From assembly GCA_035315065.1 (NCBI GenBank), contig DATFYM010000086.1, forward strand, positions 1 through 33,117: 33,117 bases of DNA, written 5' to 3'. This DNA is from DATFYM01 sp035315065 (GTDB lineage Bacteria > Acidobacteriota > Terriglobia > UBA7540). The notes below the pieces were generated by a model. That model ran no database searches. It was not told the DNA's origin and saw only the letters and a program-made list of their open reading frames with translations. Of the stretch, positions 25,909-33,117 are shown in pieces (position 1 is the first letter of the stretch; each line of letters opens with the position of its first letter). Position numbers and translations under genes: made by a program.

Positions 25909-26645
25909 TTTCTCCTCCTAGCGTTGCAAACAACCGGGGTTCGGGATTCGGGGTTCGCAGAAGAAGGACCCGCTCGCGCTGCCTCCCCGCCCACTACGAA
26001 AGCCACCTTGTCGAAGATTCGCGCAAGCGGGGTGCCGTGTTGTAGGTCGCGAAAGGCACCCGAGCCGAATCTCCCATCAAATTCCTGGATCTCCCTCTGT
26101 GCGAGTTCCAGGCACTTCACGTATTTTTTGGCAGAGTATCCAGGTTGTGTTGGCTCCTTAAACGCTGTGGGGTACTCAACCCGAAAAGCGCTTGCGACTT
26201 TGCTGTCGATCATGATGAACAGTTCGGGTGCTAGCCAGTGGAGAATCTTCGTCGCCCCCACGTGAACTTCCTGTCGTTTAGTCCAAATGTCGAGAAGAGA
26301 ATCGTAGGCTTTACCGATCTGCTCTGAGACGGAGGGCAGAGGGCACGTTTCTATAGAGTAGCTCGATATTCCCTTTAGGCAGTTCTCTAGGGATGCCATC
26401 TTTGCGTGGAGCTTTGAAGCAAATACAGTGTACCTGTCCTCGGCGACACCCATCTTACGCCCTATGTCGAATCCTACGAGGCCGGCGACAACGTACGGCA
26501 CAAAGCCCTCGTCAAAAGGGTTATCTTGAAATTCTTCGTGTCTGGCGCGGTAAACGCCCTCCGCGATGAGGTTGTAATGCACGCATGTCTTGTCGTACCT
26601 AGCGAGCGTAGCGGCAACATCTTTTTCGTTGGTCAGGATTCCCAC
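25905..26645 (-). CDS. Unrecognised protein inserted in the pnt operon
   Basis: This is a 246-residue cytoplasmic protein that I do not recognise. It is helical, with a conserved-looking core HVGATKILHWLAPELFIMID, near residues 127-146. The last 25 or so residues (from about GEAARAGPSSANPESR) look like read-through of non-coding DNA, and the final RRRK is encoded by the ribosome-binding site of pntAb. The original stop may therefore have been lost. It overlaps the upstream 145-residue gene by 13 bp and so is probably translated with it. Composition is less G+C-rich than the pnt genes on either side. A two-gene stress or defence cassette is possible, but no toxin or nuclease motif is visible. 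Confidence 0.7.
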   Translation of the reverse strand: MGILTNEKDVAATLARYDKTCVHYNLIAEGVYRARHEEFQDNPFDEGFVPYVVAGLVGFDIGRKMGVAEDRYTVFASKLHAKMASLENCLKGISSYSIETCPLPSVSEQIGKAYDSLLDIWTKRQEVHVGATKILHWLAPELFIMIDSKVASAFRVEYPTAFKEPTQPGYSAKKYVKCLELAQREIQEFDGRFGSGAFRDLQHGTPLARIFDKVAFVVGGEAARAGPSSANPESRTPVVCNARRRK

Positions 26646-27070
26646 GGTTCCTCCTCTGAGGCCTCATCTGGTTGGCTGCATTCCTTCCCCAACCTGATAG
26701 CTTGGGTCATGACCTTCTCCATCGCTTCCACGCCGAAAAGCGCGGCCAGGAAGAGGCAGAATTGCAAGGGCCGCGGATGAACAAGGCTGGCGACTTTCTC
26801 AAGAGCTTCGGGCGAGAGAGTCTCTAAGTCGGCTCTGATGCTCGAACTGTCGAAATCCGCGAATGCCAATTCCAGGGCGGAGGCGACTCGCCACAAGTAT
26901 CGCTGCTCAAGAGGCAGCTCGGAAAGTTCCTTCGCGGCTGCTTCCGGGTCTCCCCCGGCCGCTACGGCTTGAGCAAGTCGAATATACGGCTGCACCGCCG
27001 GCGACTTTAGAAGTTCCTCAGCTCCTTCTTCCATCCGTAACGCGTCGAGCGGGACATTCTCTTCTTTCAT
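26633..27070 (-). CDS. Unrecognised acidic helical protein, partner of the next gene
   Basis: This is a 145-residue protein of unknown function. It is acidic, all-helical and ends EEEPWES. ATG 27070 has AAGGAGC 3 nt upstream; the longer frame to 27250 crosses the repeat at 27120-27211 and is not coding. The end overlaps the start of the 246-residue gene by 13 bp, so the two form a coupled pair. The pair lies between pntAa and pntAb. A partner-protein or antitoxin-like role would fit the arrangement but is speculation. Confidence 0.65.
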   Translation of the reverse strand: MKEENVPLDALRMEEGAEELLKSPAVQPYIRLAQAVAAGGDPEAAAKELSELPLEQRYLWRVASALELAFADFDSSSIRADLETLSPEALEKVASLVHPRPLQFCLFLAALFGVEAMEKVMTQAIRLGKECSQPDEASEEEPWES

Positions 27071-27119
27071 GGCGCTCCTTCTTGTGGCCGCAATGTGTAC
27101 GCCACAGGCCCGTTCGCAT

Positions 27120-27211
27120 GTCATTCTGAGCGCCAGCGAAGAATCCCTCTTCCCTTCGAGGCCCACCACGAAGAGAGATTCTTCGCTTCGCTGCGCTCCG
27201 CTCAGAATGAC
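27120..27211. repeat. Two-step inverted repeat, GTCATTCTGAGCG type
   Basis: GTCATTCTGAGCG (27120-27132) pairs perfectly with CGCTCAGAATGAC (27199-27211), and inside these AGCGAAGAATC (27135-27145) pairs with GATTCTTCGCT (27177-27187). This is a recurrent intergenic element in many bacterial genomes (from memory). It marks the upstream edge of the two-gene insertion in the pnt operon. Confidence 0.8.
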
Positions 27212-27230
27212 AAGCCGCCAAAGCGCTTGC

Positions 27231-27277
27231 CACTCACTGCCACTCACCACTCATTACTCTTCACTCGTCACTCGCCA
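27231..27277. repeat. Drifting tandem CACTC/CCACT words
   Basis: Short words such as CCACTCA and CACTCGTCACTCGCCACTAG repeat with drift in the gap directly after pntAa and run up to its end. They have no coding potential. Confidence 0.5.
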
Positions 27278-28450
27278 CTAGCCACTGTGTACGAGCGCCG
27301 GCAGCCCAAAGAACTCCCGCACCCGCGCGTTCACCACCTCGCCGCCCCGCGTCAGCAGCGTGTCGCGGACGATCTCGTCCGTCAGGTTAAGTTGGAGCTT
27401 CCCATCCTTGAACAAGTGGAGGAGGAAGGCCGAGACGTTGCGCGCGTACATCTGGCTGGCGTGGTAGGGGACGCGGCTCGCCAGGTTGATGGTGCCGATC
27501 ACGGTGACACCGCTCTCCACGATCGTTTCGCCCGGCCGCGTCAGCTCGCAGTTGCCGCCGCGCTCCGCCGCCAGGTCCACGATCACCGAGCCGGGCGCCA
27601 TGCCGGCCACCTGCTCCCGCGTCACCAGCACCGGCGGCTTCTTGCCCGGCACCACGGCGGCGGCGATCACCACGTCGCTCTCGGCAATCACGCGCCCCAG
27701 CAATTCGCGCTGGCGCTGGTAGAAGCTCTCATCCTGCGCTTTGCCGTATCCGCGCTCGTCCTGGGCGTCCTTGGCCTCGATCGGCAATTCGACGAAGCGC
27801 CCGCCCAGGCTCTGCACCTGCTCCTTCGCCGCCGGCCGCAGATCGTAGGCCGAGGTAACAGCCCCCAGCCTGCGCGCCGTGGCAATGGCCTGAAGCCCGG
27901 CCACGCCTGCCCCGATGATGAAGACGCGCGCCGGCGTGATGGTCCCCGCCGCCGTGGTGAGCATGGGAAACATCCGCGGCAGCGTCGCCGCCGCCAGCAC
28001 CACGGCTTTGTAGCCGCAGATGGTCCCCATGGAAGAGAGCGCGTCCATGCTCTGGGCGCGGGTGGTGCGCGGCATCAGCTCGACGGCGAAGCTCGCTACA
28101 CCAGCACTGGCGAGTTCTTGCAGAGTCCGGATGCCACCCAGGGGACGGAGGAATCCCACCACGACGTGGTCGCGGCGCAGGAGCGGGAGGTCGGCTTCGC
28201 CCGTCTGATCGTTCGAGCCGATACCCAGCACTTGGACGATCACGTCGGCGGTGCGGAAAACTTCGGCCCGCTCAGCGACGATTTTGGCGCCCTTGGCCGT
28301 ATACTCGGCGTCGGGATAGCAAGCGCCGACTCCCGCCCCGGCCTCGACCATCACTTCCAAGCCTGCTTTGGCCAGGTTGGGAATCACCGACGGCACCAGC
28401 GCCACGCGCCGCTCGCCCGGAAAGGTTTCTTTGGGAACACCAACGATCAT
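27278..28450 (-). CDS. pntAa: NAD(P) transhydrogenase alpha subunit, NAD-binding part
   Basis: This 390-residue cytosolic part binds NAD(H). The start MIVGVPKETFPGERRVALVP is a close match to PntA and alanine dehydrogenase. RAQSMDALSSMGTICGYKAV (about 131-150) and the Rossmann loop FIIGAGVAGLQAIATARRLG (about 177-196) are diagnostic, followed by the RQRELLGRVIAESDVVIAAA block. It is split from the membrane part, as in many bacteria, but the usual tight junction is interrupted by two unknown genes and a repeat. A GGACC-GGA-GGTCC hairpin just before the ATG encloses the ribosome-binding site. Confidence 0.97.
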   Translation of the reverse strand: MIVGVPKETFPGERRVALVPSVIPNLAKAGLEVMVEAGAGVGACYPDAEYTAKGAKIVAERAEVFRTADVIVQVLGIGSNDQTGEADLPLLRRDHVVVGFLRPLGGIRTLQELASAGVASFAVELMPRTTRAQSMDALSSMGTICGYKAVVLAAATLPRMFPMLTTAAGTITPARVFIIGAGVAGLQAIATARRLGAVTSAYDLRPAAKEQVQSLGGRFVELPIEAKDAQDERGYGKAQDESFYQRQRELLGRVIAESDVVIAAAVVPGKKPPVLVTREQVAGMAPGSVIVDLAAERGGNCELTRPGETIVESGVTVIGTINLASRVPYHASQMYARNVSAFLLHLFKDGKLQLNLTDEIVRDTLLTRGGEVVNARVREFFGLPALVHSG

Positions 28451-28509
28451 GCCGGACCTCCGGTCCTCACGAAGATTACCAATCTACCATGGAAAGGGTT
28501 GAGAAGAGG

Positions 28510-28549
28510 AAGCCAGAAGCCCGAAGTCAGAAGTCAGAAGCCAGAATGA
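28510..28549. repeat. Left copy of an AGAAGTCAGAAG repeat flanking a TA module
   Basis: The stretch consists of drifting AGAAGCC and AGAAGTC words. A reverse-complement copy lies at 29103-29138, on the other side of the antitoxin/toxin pair. Confidence 0.75.
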
Positions 28550-28579
28550 AGACTGTCCCTAAAGCCTTGGTTCGGTTCC

Positions 28580-28810
28580 TCAGTCTGTGCCTACTAAGCG
28601 GAAGAGGGCACTGCCAACCTCAACCGCCTTGGCGTGATAGCCGCGGCTGTTAAAGAAGGTCACCACTTCATCGAGCACATACGAGGTCGTGATGAGAGCA
28701 GGGAGCGATCGGGAGGCACGCCGCCAGTGGGTCAACGCCGCCAGGTGGTTCTGGTCGTTCTTCAGCTCGAGAGCTAAGAGATAGCTGGTGTCAAGAAAGG
28801 CTGAACTCAT
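28580..28810 (-). pseudogene. Truncated VapC-like PIN-domain toxin
   Basis: The 76-residue product starts MSSAFLDTSYLLALELKND, with the first catalytic Asp of a PIN ribonuclease, and continues to TTSYVLDEVVTFFNSRGYH, with the second acidic residue. A PIN toxin normally runs to about 130 residues; here the frame ends SALFRLVGTD, so the C-terminal half with the remaining acidic residues is lost. It overlaps the antitoxin stop by 4 bp (ATGA). The truncated product is probably inactive as an RNase. Confidence 0.8.
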
Positions 28811-29028
28811 GTCCCGTAGAGATAGCGATCATGATTGGTGGAGGCGTCGTCGATTTCACCAGAGACGGGTTGTGCACCGAGCTGAAGAATCGGATCCGCG
28901 CTGCGGAGCGGGACGATCAGAACTTGACCGTCTTCCTTTAAGATCTCCACCTCGTCAAAGCCTTCGAGGAACTCCTTGGGAATGAGCAGTCCTTCTTCGG
29001 TTATCTTCGTTTTTATAATAACACCCAA
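28807..29028 (-). CDS. VapB/AbrB-like antitoxin
   Basis: This is a 73-residue small protein. EEGLLIPKEFLEGFDEVEIL and the VLIVP strand resemble antitoxins of the AbrB-like or DUF2281/VapB class: a short beta-hairpin DNA-binding head with an acidic, flexible tail (SGEIDDASTNHDRY) that would wrap the toxin. It is directly upstream of, and coupled to, the truncated PIN gene. It seems intact and could still repress its own promoter. Confidence 0.75.
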   Translation of the reverse strand: MGVIIKTKITEEGLLIPKEFLEGFDEVEILKEDGQVLIVPLRSADPILQLGAQPVSGEIDDASTNHDRYLYGT

Positions 29029-29102
29029 AGTGCTCCCAGCCCACGTCCTCCATTATACCCCTTTAGTCCAACCGGCAGGGACGGGCCTTGCGTCCGACCT
29101 CT

Positions 29103-29138
29103 TCATTCTGACTTCTGACTTCTGGCTTCTGTCTTCTC
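29103..29138. repeat. Right copy of the repeat flanking the TA module
   Basis: TCATTCTGACTTCTGACTTC, followed by TGGCTTCTG, is the reverse complement of the word pattern at 28510-28549. The two copies bracket about 550 bp carrying the antitoxin and toxin. Confidence 0.75.
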
Positions 29139-29147
29139 GGCCGAGAG

Positions 29148-29576
29148 TCACTCCATGAGCTGCCGAATAGTGCTGCACACGGAAAGGAGTTGAGGGTTAT
29201 CCATGCCGCCGATCATGTTACGGATGACGGCTGCCAATACCCGGGTTGTAGCGGCCATGCCGAGGTTGGCTGATTGCTGGGTGAAAAAGCCCACCTGGGC
29301 AAGCTTGAGCGGTCTCAGGAAGTAGTATTCCATGCCGGCGTCGGTCAGTTCCACGATGATGTCTGCCAACGCCCCGCGGTGTTCCCTGGGGTCTTTCCCC
29401 TTTTCGAGAGTCGCTAGGACGGCGAGGGTCTTGGCACGGAGGCTCTCGGAGTGGTAGAAGCGAAGGAATGGTTTGCGTGACGGCGCGGAGGCTTTCGCTA
29501 ACCGCTTAACACGCGGCGTCGCTTTTGGCTTGGATGCCGGCTTGGATGTTGGTTTGGAGGATGTAGGCACTGTCAT
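29148..29576 (-). CDS. Conserved hypothetical protein with a Lys/Pro-rich N-terminus
   Basis: This is a 142-residue protein. After a disordered basic head (SKPTSKPASKPKATP) comes a globular helical part with FLRFYHSESLRAKTLAVLAT, ELTDAGMEYYFLRPLKLAQV and LLSVCSTIRQLME. I recall similar uncharacterised proteins in proteobacteria, but no function. ATG 29576 (MTVPTSSKP) follows AAGGGAG directly; the longer frame from 29615 is also possible. It is cytoplasmic, with no clear partner. Confidence 0.7.
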   Translation of the reverse strand: MTVPTSSKPTSKPASKPKATPRVKRLAKASAPSRKPFLRFYHSESLRAKTLAVLATLEKGKDPREHRGALADIIVELTDAGMEYYFLRPLKLAQVGFFTQQSANLGMAATTRVLAAVIRNMIGGMDNPQLLSVCSTIRQLME

Positions 29577-29630
29577 CTCCCTTCGGCCCTGAACGCGCAA
29601 GCCAGTATAGCGCACACTTGGTTTTAAAAG

Positions 29631-29841
29631 GAGCCCGCCGAGCGGAGCGAAGAGTCTGCGGTTCTTTTCTTGGAGATTGCTGCCCCTGTGCGTTCACGAC
29701 CAGGAACAGGTATCGATCCGAGATGAGAGGCCGGCGGAGCCGCGACGTAAGCCCGGCGTGCACGCTGCCTGAGGTTGACGCAAAACGGAACGCGACAGGG
29801 AGATTCGAGCCGCAGACCCTTCGTCGGCTTAGGGCGGGCTC
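29631..29841. repeat. MITE-like element with imperfect terminal inverted repeats
   Basis: GAGCCCGCC at 29631-29639 and CGAAGAGTCTGCGG at 29648-29661 are answered by CCGCAGACCCTTCG and GGGCGGGCTC ending at 29841. The element is about 211 bp with about 31-bp ends and no believable gene inside. It could be a non-autonomous transposable element. I saw no clear flanking target duplication. Confidence 0.55.
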
Positions 29842-30137
29842 TTGGAACGTAGTCTGCGCCACCGTTGCTCCGCCGAAGTGCTGGTTGGTGAGAGCAACGT
29901 CGATTTCGGACAGATTGGGCTGGGCTACCGCGCGCTTGGGCGTCACGGAAGGCTCAACCGTTCTGGATCGGCTCTCGCGCCAAACGCGACCGGCCGCTCG
30001 GCTGATCACCCTTGGGAGTCAATTCGCAGCCGGAATTGACCGCGCGATGATCGTCAATCAAAAAGCGCACCATCACAAGAACGCGGCCCATGGTCCACCA
30101 GCTTGCAGCGTACCTGTAACGGCTGCGTCAGGATCCC
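29842..30137. other. Gap with no confident gene
   Basis: The minus strand from 30009 reads through without stops (VTPKRAVAQPNLSEIDVALT, for example) and may be a remnant of a gene, but I recognise no family. Nothing else is visible before the PEP-CTERM gene. Confidence 0.4.
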
Positions 30138-30962
30138 CTATGCCTGGCGCACGTTGAGGCGGCACGCCACGGCTGCGAGGCCCAGCATCGCGGTGCCGAC
30201 CAGCATCAGGCTCGACGGCTCAGGTGTGGTTAGATTCGGGCTGAACCCGAAACCATAGTAGTCTGCAAGCGGAAATGTCTGACTGCCCATCTCAGCGTCG
30301 AACGCGGCTTGATCGAACTCGAATACAGGGTCGGAAAGTGCCTGGCATTCCGAGTAATCAACACCGTATACGTATGTCGCGTAGGCTGCGCACGACGCAT
30401 AAACGGAACCAGGGTATTCAACTCCTGGCGTGAGGTTGAAATCCACAACTCCTGGCACAATGTAGGAGTAGCCGTTGAAGTCGGCACCGATAATGGCATA
30501 CGCCCAACCGTAAAGCTGAGTTTCGCCCATCCAAGTCATTTTCACGGGGATGGTCCCACCAGATGGTGATGATGGAGGGGTTCCGGTTTCTTCCACCGCC
30601 ACGGAGTAATCCACACTTGCGTCGCCGTGGAAATCCGCCCAATATCCGAGCCCGCCTAAAAACCAGGCAGCGCCGGAGACATCTGCCTCCGGTGCTAATC
30701 CAAAATGCGCATGGGAGGATCCACTCATTTCGTCAACTACATCGATGTCAGGCCAATAGACCGAGAGGTCACACGCATAGTGAACGCTACTCGCGGCTGA
30801 ATACGAACCGCCTGTCCCTTGAAACACATCATCGCACCATGCCTCGGCGGACCCAACTGCCAGAGAAAGTTGAATGCCATCAGCCAGTGCGTTAGATGGA
30901 ATGAGCACTGTGATGGCTAGAAACGACAACAAGGTGGTGAGACTTCGTTGCAGGCACGGCAT
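30138..30962 (-). CDS. PEP-CTERM-anchored exported protein
   Basis: This is a 274-residue protein with a signal peptide (LLSFLAITVLIPSNALADG) and a C-terminal sorting signal: TPEPSSLMLVG, a hydrophobic helix and a basic RLNVRQA tail. Such tails are recognised by an exosortase, linked to exopolysaccharide export (established knowledge). The mature part is rich in Gly, Ser, Tyr and acidic residues, with cysteines at two distant places, suggesting a beta-rich surface protein. The exosortase is not in this window. Function is otherwise unknown. Confidence 0.85.
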   Translation of the reverse strand: MPCLQRSLTTLLSFLAITVLIPSNALADGIQLSLAVGSAEAWCDDVFQGTGGSYSAASSVHYACDLSVYWPDIDVVDEMSGSSHAHFGLAPEADVSGAAWFLGGLGYWADFHGDASVDYSVAVEETGTPPSSPSGGTIPVKMTWMGETQLYGWAYAIIGADFNGYSYIVPGVVDFNLTPGVEYPGSVYASCAAYATYVYGVDYSECQALSDPVFEFDQAAFDAEMGSQTFPLADYYGFGFSPNLTTPEPSSLMLVGTAMLGLAAVACRLNVRQA

Positions 30963-31388
30963 ATGCTTGCTCCTTAGGTTGTGGATTCGGAACAGTCAAT
31001 CACCATCAACCCGCGTGCAGGATTGAACCGAGGACCGGGCACGACTCGGTCACCGCCTCCAGCAACGGCTTTGGCCAGTGCCGCAAAAGAGGCACTTCTG
31101 CCCCAAATCGGACAGACGCCCACTTCGCGGCAAGCTCCGGCTACCTGGAGGAATAGTGCCCCGCTTTAACATGGCAGCGCGCGCGTCCCGCCGGCTCTCT
31201 CTTATGGGGTGGCAACCGCTCCATTGGCGATTCCCGTGCACGTTGCGGACCAGTTGAGGGCGACTGTCGGCGCTCCCGGGCCAAGGTAGGCGAGGAGGAC
31301 CAAAGTAGGTCAAAGCAGGACGCGGCCGCGCCGATGCTGCTGGATTGAACATCGGAAGGAATCGCTGTACCCTCAAGGGTAATCGACT
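30963..31388. other. Gap between divergent genes
   Basis: No coding frame looks real. Partial palindromes occur near 31087-31105 (AGAGGCACTTCTGCCCC). I looked for a sigma-54 GG-N10-GC site because an NtrC-type regulator is nearby; the closest matches are off by one base, so I do not call one. Confidence 0.45.
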
Positions 31389-32543
31389 ATGACAACGCAT
31401 CCCTCCACGCCAGACGACGCAACAATGGGGCGCTCGATCTTCCCCTCCATGGCCAAGTTGAGGGTGACCCGGGACCATGCGGGGCGACGCCTGATTCTGG
31501 TGGCGGTGGCAGTAATCGGCGTTCTCCATTTCTTGACCCCTTTGACCGCCACCCACTGGATCTATATCTTACAGAGGCTGTACTACATTCCAATCGCCTT
31601 GGCGGGCCTGAGCATGGGCTGGCGCGGCGGTTTGGCGGTCGCCCTTCTGTCGGGCGTCGCCTTCATGGTCGGCACGCCATCCATCTGGACCGTGTCGAAA
31701 GTCGACGTTATGGACCAGTGCCTGGAAACCTGTGTCTTCTGCCTCGTAGGCGGGTTGGCCGGAGTACTGACGGATCGGCAGAGAAAGCAGGATCAAGCTC
31801 TCCGCAAAACAAGCGAGGAATTGCGTCAGGCGCATGAGGAATTGCGCGAGAATTTCGAGGGAATGAAACGTGCAGAGCGACTTCATGCCTTGGGGCAATT
31901 GTCTGCCGGACTCGCGCACGAGATTCGCAATCCCCTGGCGAGCATCGAGGGCGCGGCGGCGGTGGTGCTGCGTGAGCGCGAATCCGAAGAGCGCCGCCGG
32001 GAGTTTCTCGATATCATTCAGAAAGAGAGCCGCCGGCTTAACGGACTGGTCACCAATTTTCTCAGCTTTGCCAGGCCCAGCCCACCGGATTTGAAGACGG
32101 TCGAGGTCGACAGCTTGCTGGACTCGGTGATTGTTCTGGCGCAACACGCGGGAGAAACCAGCCGGCGGGATCTGAAGAAAGACATTCAGCCGGGGTTGTC
32201 GCGACTGGAGTGTGACCCGGAGCAGTTGAAGCAGGTTCTGCTCAACCTGGTCATGAACGCGATTCAAGCAACGCCTCAGGGCGGGACCGTGGTGCTGGCG
32301 GCGCGGGAACACGTGGACAAGGTCATCATTGAAGTTCACGATCAAGGGGGCGGAATCAGCAAGGATAATCTCGACCGAGTCTTCGATCCCTTCTTCACCA
32401 CCAAGGAGAACGGCACCGGCCTGGGACTGTCCCTGGCGCACCAGATCGTGAGCCAACATGGGGGGACCCTGATGGTGGCCCGCAACTCGCCCGATGGGGT
32501 CACCATGCGGGTGTCGCTTCCCCGCCCATCGAGCCGAACATGA
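31389..32543 (+). CDS. Membrane sensor histidine kinase, NtrB-like
   Basis: This is a 384-residue protein. The N-terminal 130 residues hold about three or four hydrophobic helices (LILVAVAVIGVLHFL, IALAGLSMGWRGGLAVALLS, ETCVFCLVGGLAGVL). A coiled-coil linker (about 131-162) leads to the HisKA domain with His177 in LSAGLAHEIRNPLASIEG. The ATPase domain has Asn290 in NLVMNAIQATP, the G1 box HDQGGGIS, FDPFFTTKENG and GTGLGL. Cysteines 111, 115 and 118 near the last helix could respond to redox or metal. The stop overlaps the next gene by ATGA. It is presumably autophosphorylating and signals to that regulator. The start has only a weak AAGG upstream; ATG 31425 is an alternative. Confidence 0.92.
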   Translation: MTTHPSTPDDATMGRSIFPSMAKLRVTRDHAGRRLILVAVAVIGVLHFLTPLTATHWIYILQRLYYIPIALAGLSMGWRGGLAVALLSGVAFMVGTPSIWTVSKVDVMDQCLETCVFCLVGGLAGVLTDRQRKQDQALRKTSEELRQAHEELRENFEGMKRAERLHALGQLSAGLAHEIRNPLASIEGAAAVVLRERESEERRREFLDIIQKESRRLNGLVTNFLSFARPSPPDLKTVEVDSLLDSVIVLAQHAGETSRRDLKKDIQPGLSRLECDPEQLKQVLLNLVMNAIQATPQGGTVVLAAREHVDKVIIEVHDQGGGISKDNLDRVFDPFFTTKENGTGLGLSLAHQIVSQHGGTLMVARNSPDGVTMRVSLPRPSSRT

Positions 32544-33117
32544 TAACGAGCCGAATCCTCGTAGTCGACGACGACGACAGTCTGCGTCGGGTGCTGCAAG
32601 TTCAATTGGAACAGGACGGCTATTCCGTCGTTTCCGCGGCTTCGGCCCAACAGGCCTTCTCGCTGCTCCAGCTTCGAGCGTACGACCTGGTGATCACGGA
32701 TCTGAGGATGCCCGGCCTCTCGGGCATTGGGGTGCTCAAGCAGGTCAAGTCGCAGTACCCGGAAACCGTCGTCATCGTCCTCACGGCCTTCGGAACCGTG
32801 GAGACGGCGGTGGAAGCCATGAAGGCCGGCGCCTTTGACTTTCTCACCAAGCCCGTGCACCCGGATGAGCTATCGCTGGTGGTTGCGCGGGCCCTGGATC
32901 ATCTTCGACTCATTGAGGAAGTTCGGGCCTTGCGCGCCAATCTTAACCAGAAGTACGGATTTGAGAACATCCTGGGGCATTCTGACGCGCTCCTGCACGT
33001 TCTGGACGTCGCGGCGCGGGCGGCGCGAACGAATTCCACGGTTCTCATTCGAGGAGAGACAGGGACCGGAAAGGAGCTACTGGCACGCGCGATTCACTTT
33101 AACAGCTCGCGCAAAGA
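32540..33117 (+). CDS. NtrC-family sigma-54-dependent response regulator (partial at right edge)
   Basis: The visible 192 residues contain a receiver domain with the acidic pocket DDDD (10-13) and phosphoacceptor Asp54 in ITDLRMPG, Thr/Lys partners in VLTAFG and FLTKPVHP, then a linker and the start of an AAA+ sigma-54 activation domain with Walker A GETGTGKELLARAIH. The rest, including the GAFTGA loop and DNA-binding HTH, lies beyond the window. Start ATG 32540 overlaps the stop of the kinase gene (ATGA), so the pair is co-translated. Confidence 0.95.
   Translation, partial: MITSRILVVDDDDSLRRVLQVQLEQDGYSVVSAASAQQAFSLLQLRAYDLVITDLRMPGLSGIGVLKQVKSQYPETVVIVLTAFGTVETAVEAMKAGAFDFLTKPVHPDELSLVVARALDHLRLIEEVRALRANLNQKYGFENILGHSDALLHVLDVAARAARTNSTVLIRGETGTGKELLARAIHFNSSRK

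Noticed and set aside
10066..29138. CRISPR-like array among the repeated words
   Set aside because: The repeated words are short, drifting and without regular unique spacers; no cas gene is present.
29618..30157. Plus-strand open frame of about 179 codons
   Set aside because: It crosses the MITE-like inverted repeat, is very Arg/Ala-rich and overlaps the end of the PEP-CTERM gene; it has no family resemblance.
31060..31110. Possible sigma-54 promoter in the gap before the kinase gene
   Set aside because: GG and GC pairs are present on the minus strand but separated by 11 rather than 10 bases, and they point away from the two-component genes.

Overview
The window looks like a chromosomal segment of a G+C-rich acidobacterium, probably related to Bryobacter/Solibacter. 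The pointers are an Oar-type TonB-dependent outer-membrane protein followed by a VWFA-related secreted protein, a KSTGPRT-motif protein, a PEP-CTERM protein, a Uma2 protein and a sugar-catabolic locus, with intergenic gaps full of inverted repeats. No rRNA, tRNA or CRISPR array was recognised. The taxonomic call is inference from gene content.

Layout. Positions 1-1545 hold mobile-element debris: a minus-strand ISKra4-like transposase with one frameshift, a probable programmed slippery site and a missing C-terminus, joined to what looks like a piece of group II intron leader and a hairpin-rich segment. Positions 1702-3468 carry an unrecognised, lower-G+C protein with a cysteine cluster. Positions 3807-9253 read rightwards: a KSTGPRT protein behind a near-consensus sigma-70 promoter, then a tightly packed trio (Oar-like beta-barrel, secreted VWA protein, membrane-anchored coiled coil).

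Positions 9322-24041 are carbohydrate metabolism. On the minus strand are an FHS-type sugar permease, a ROK kinase and DeoC. On the plus strand are a TPR protein, a decayed 6-phosphogluconolactonase, class I fructose-bisphosphate aldolase FbaB, a HAD hydrolase, a Tat-exported GH51 arabinofuranosidase and a FucI/AraA-like isomerase. Beyond them, on the minus strand, are a sphingosine-1-phosphate-lyase-like enzyme, a frameshifted Uma2 gene and an FGGY sugar kinase. Together these could release, import, isomerise, phosphorylate and cleave arabinose- or fucose-like sugars.

Positions 24187-28450 encode the proton-translocating transhydrogenase (PntAa, PntAb, PntB) on the minus strand, but two coupled genes of unknown function sit between pntAa and pntAb. 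Positions 28510-29138 hold an antitoxin and a truncated PIN toxin between inverted copies of a repeat. After that come a conserved hypothetical gene, a MITE-like palindrome, a PEP-CTERM protein and an NtrB/NtrC-type two-component pair that runs off the right edge.

The most unusual general feature is the intergenic DNA. Nearly every gap holds a different short word repeated with drift and then repeated in reverse complement. The best leads for something undescribed are the split pnt operon, the cysteine-cluster protein at 1702-3468, the barrel/VWA/coiled-coil trio, and these repeats.
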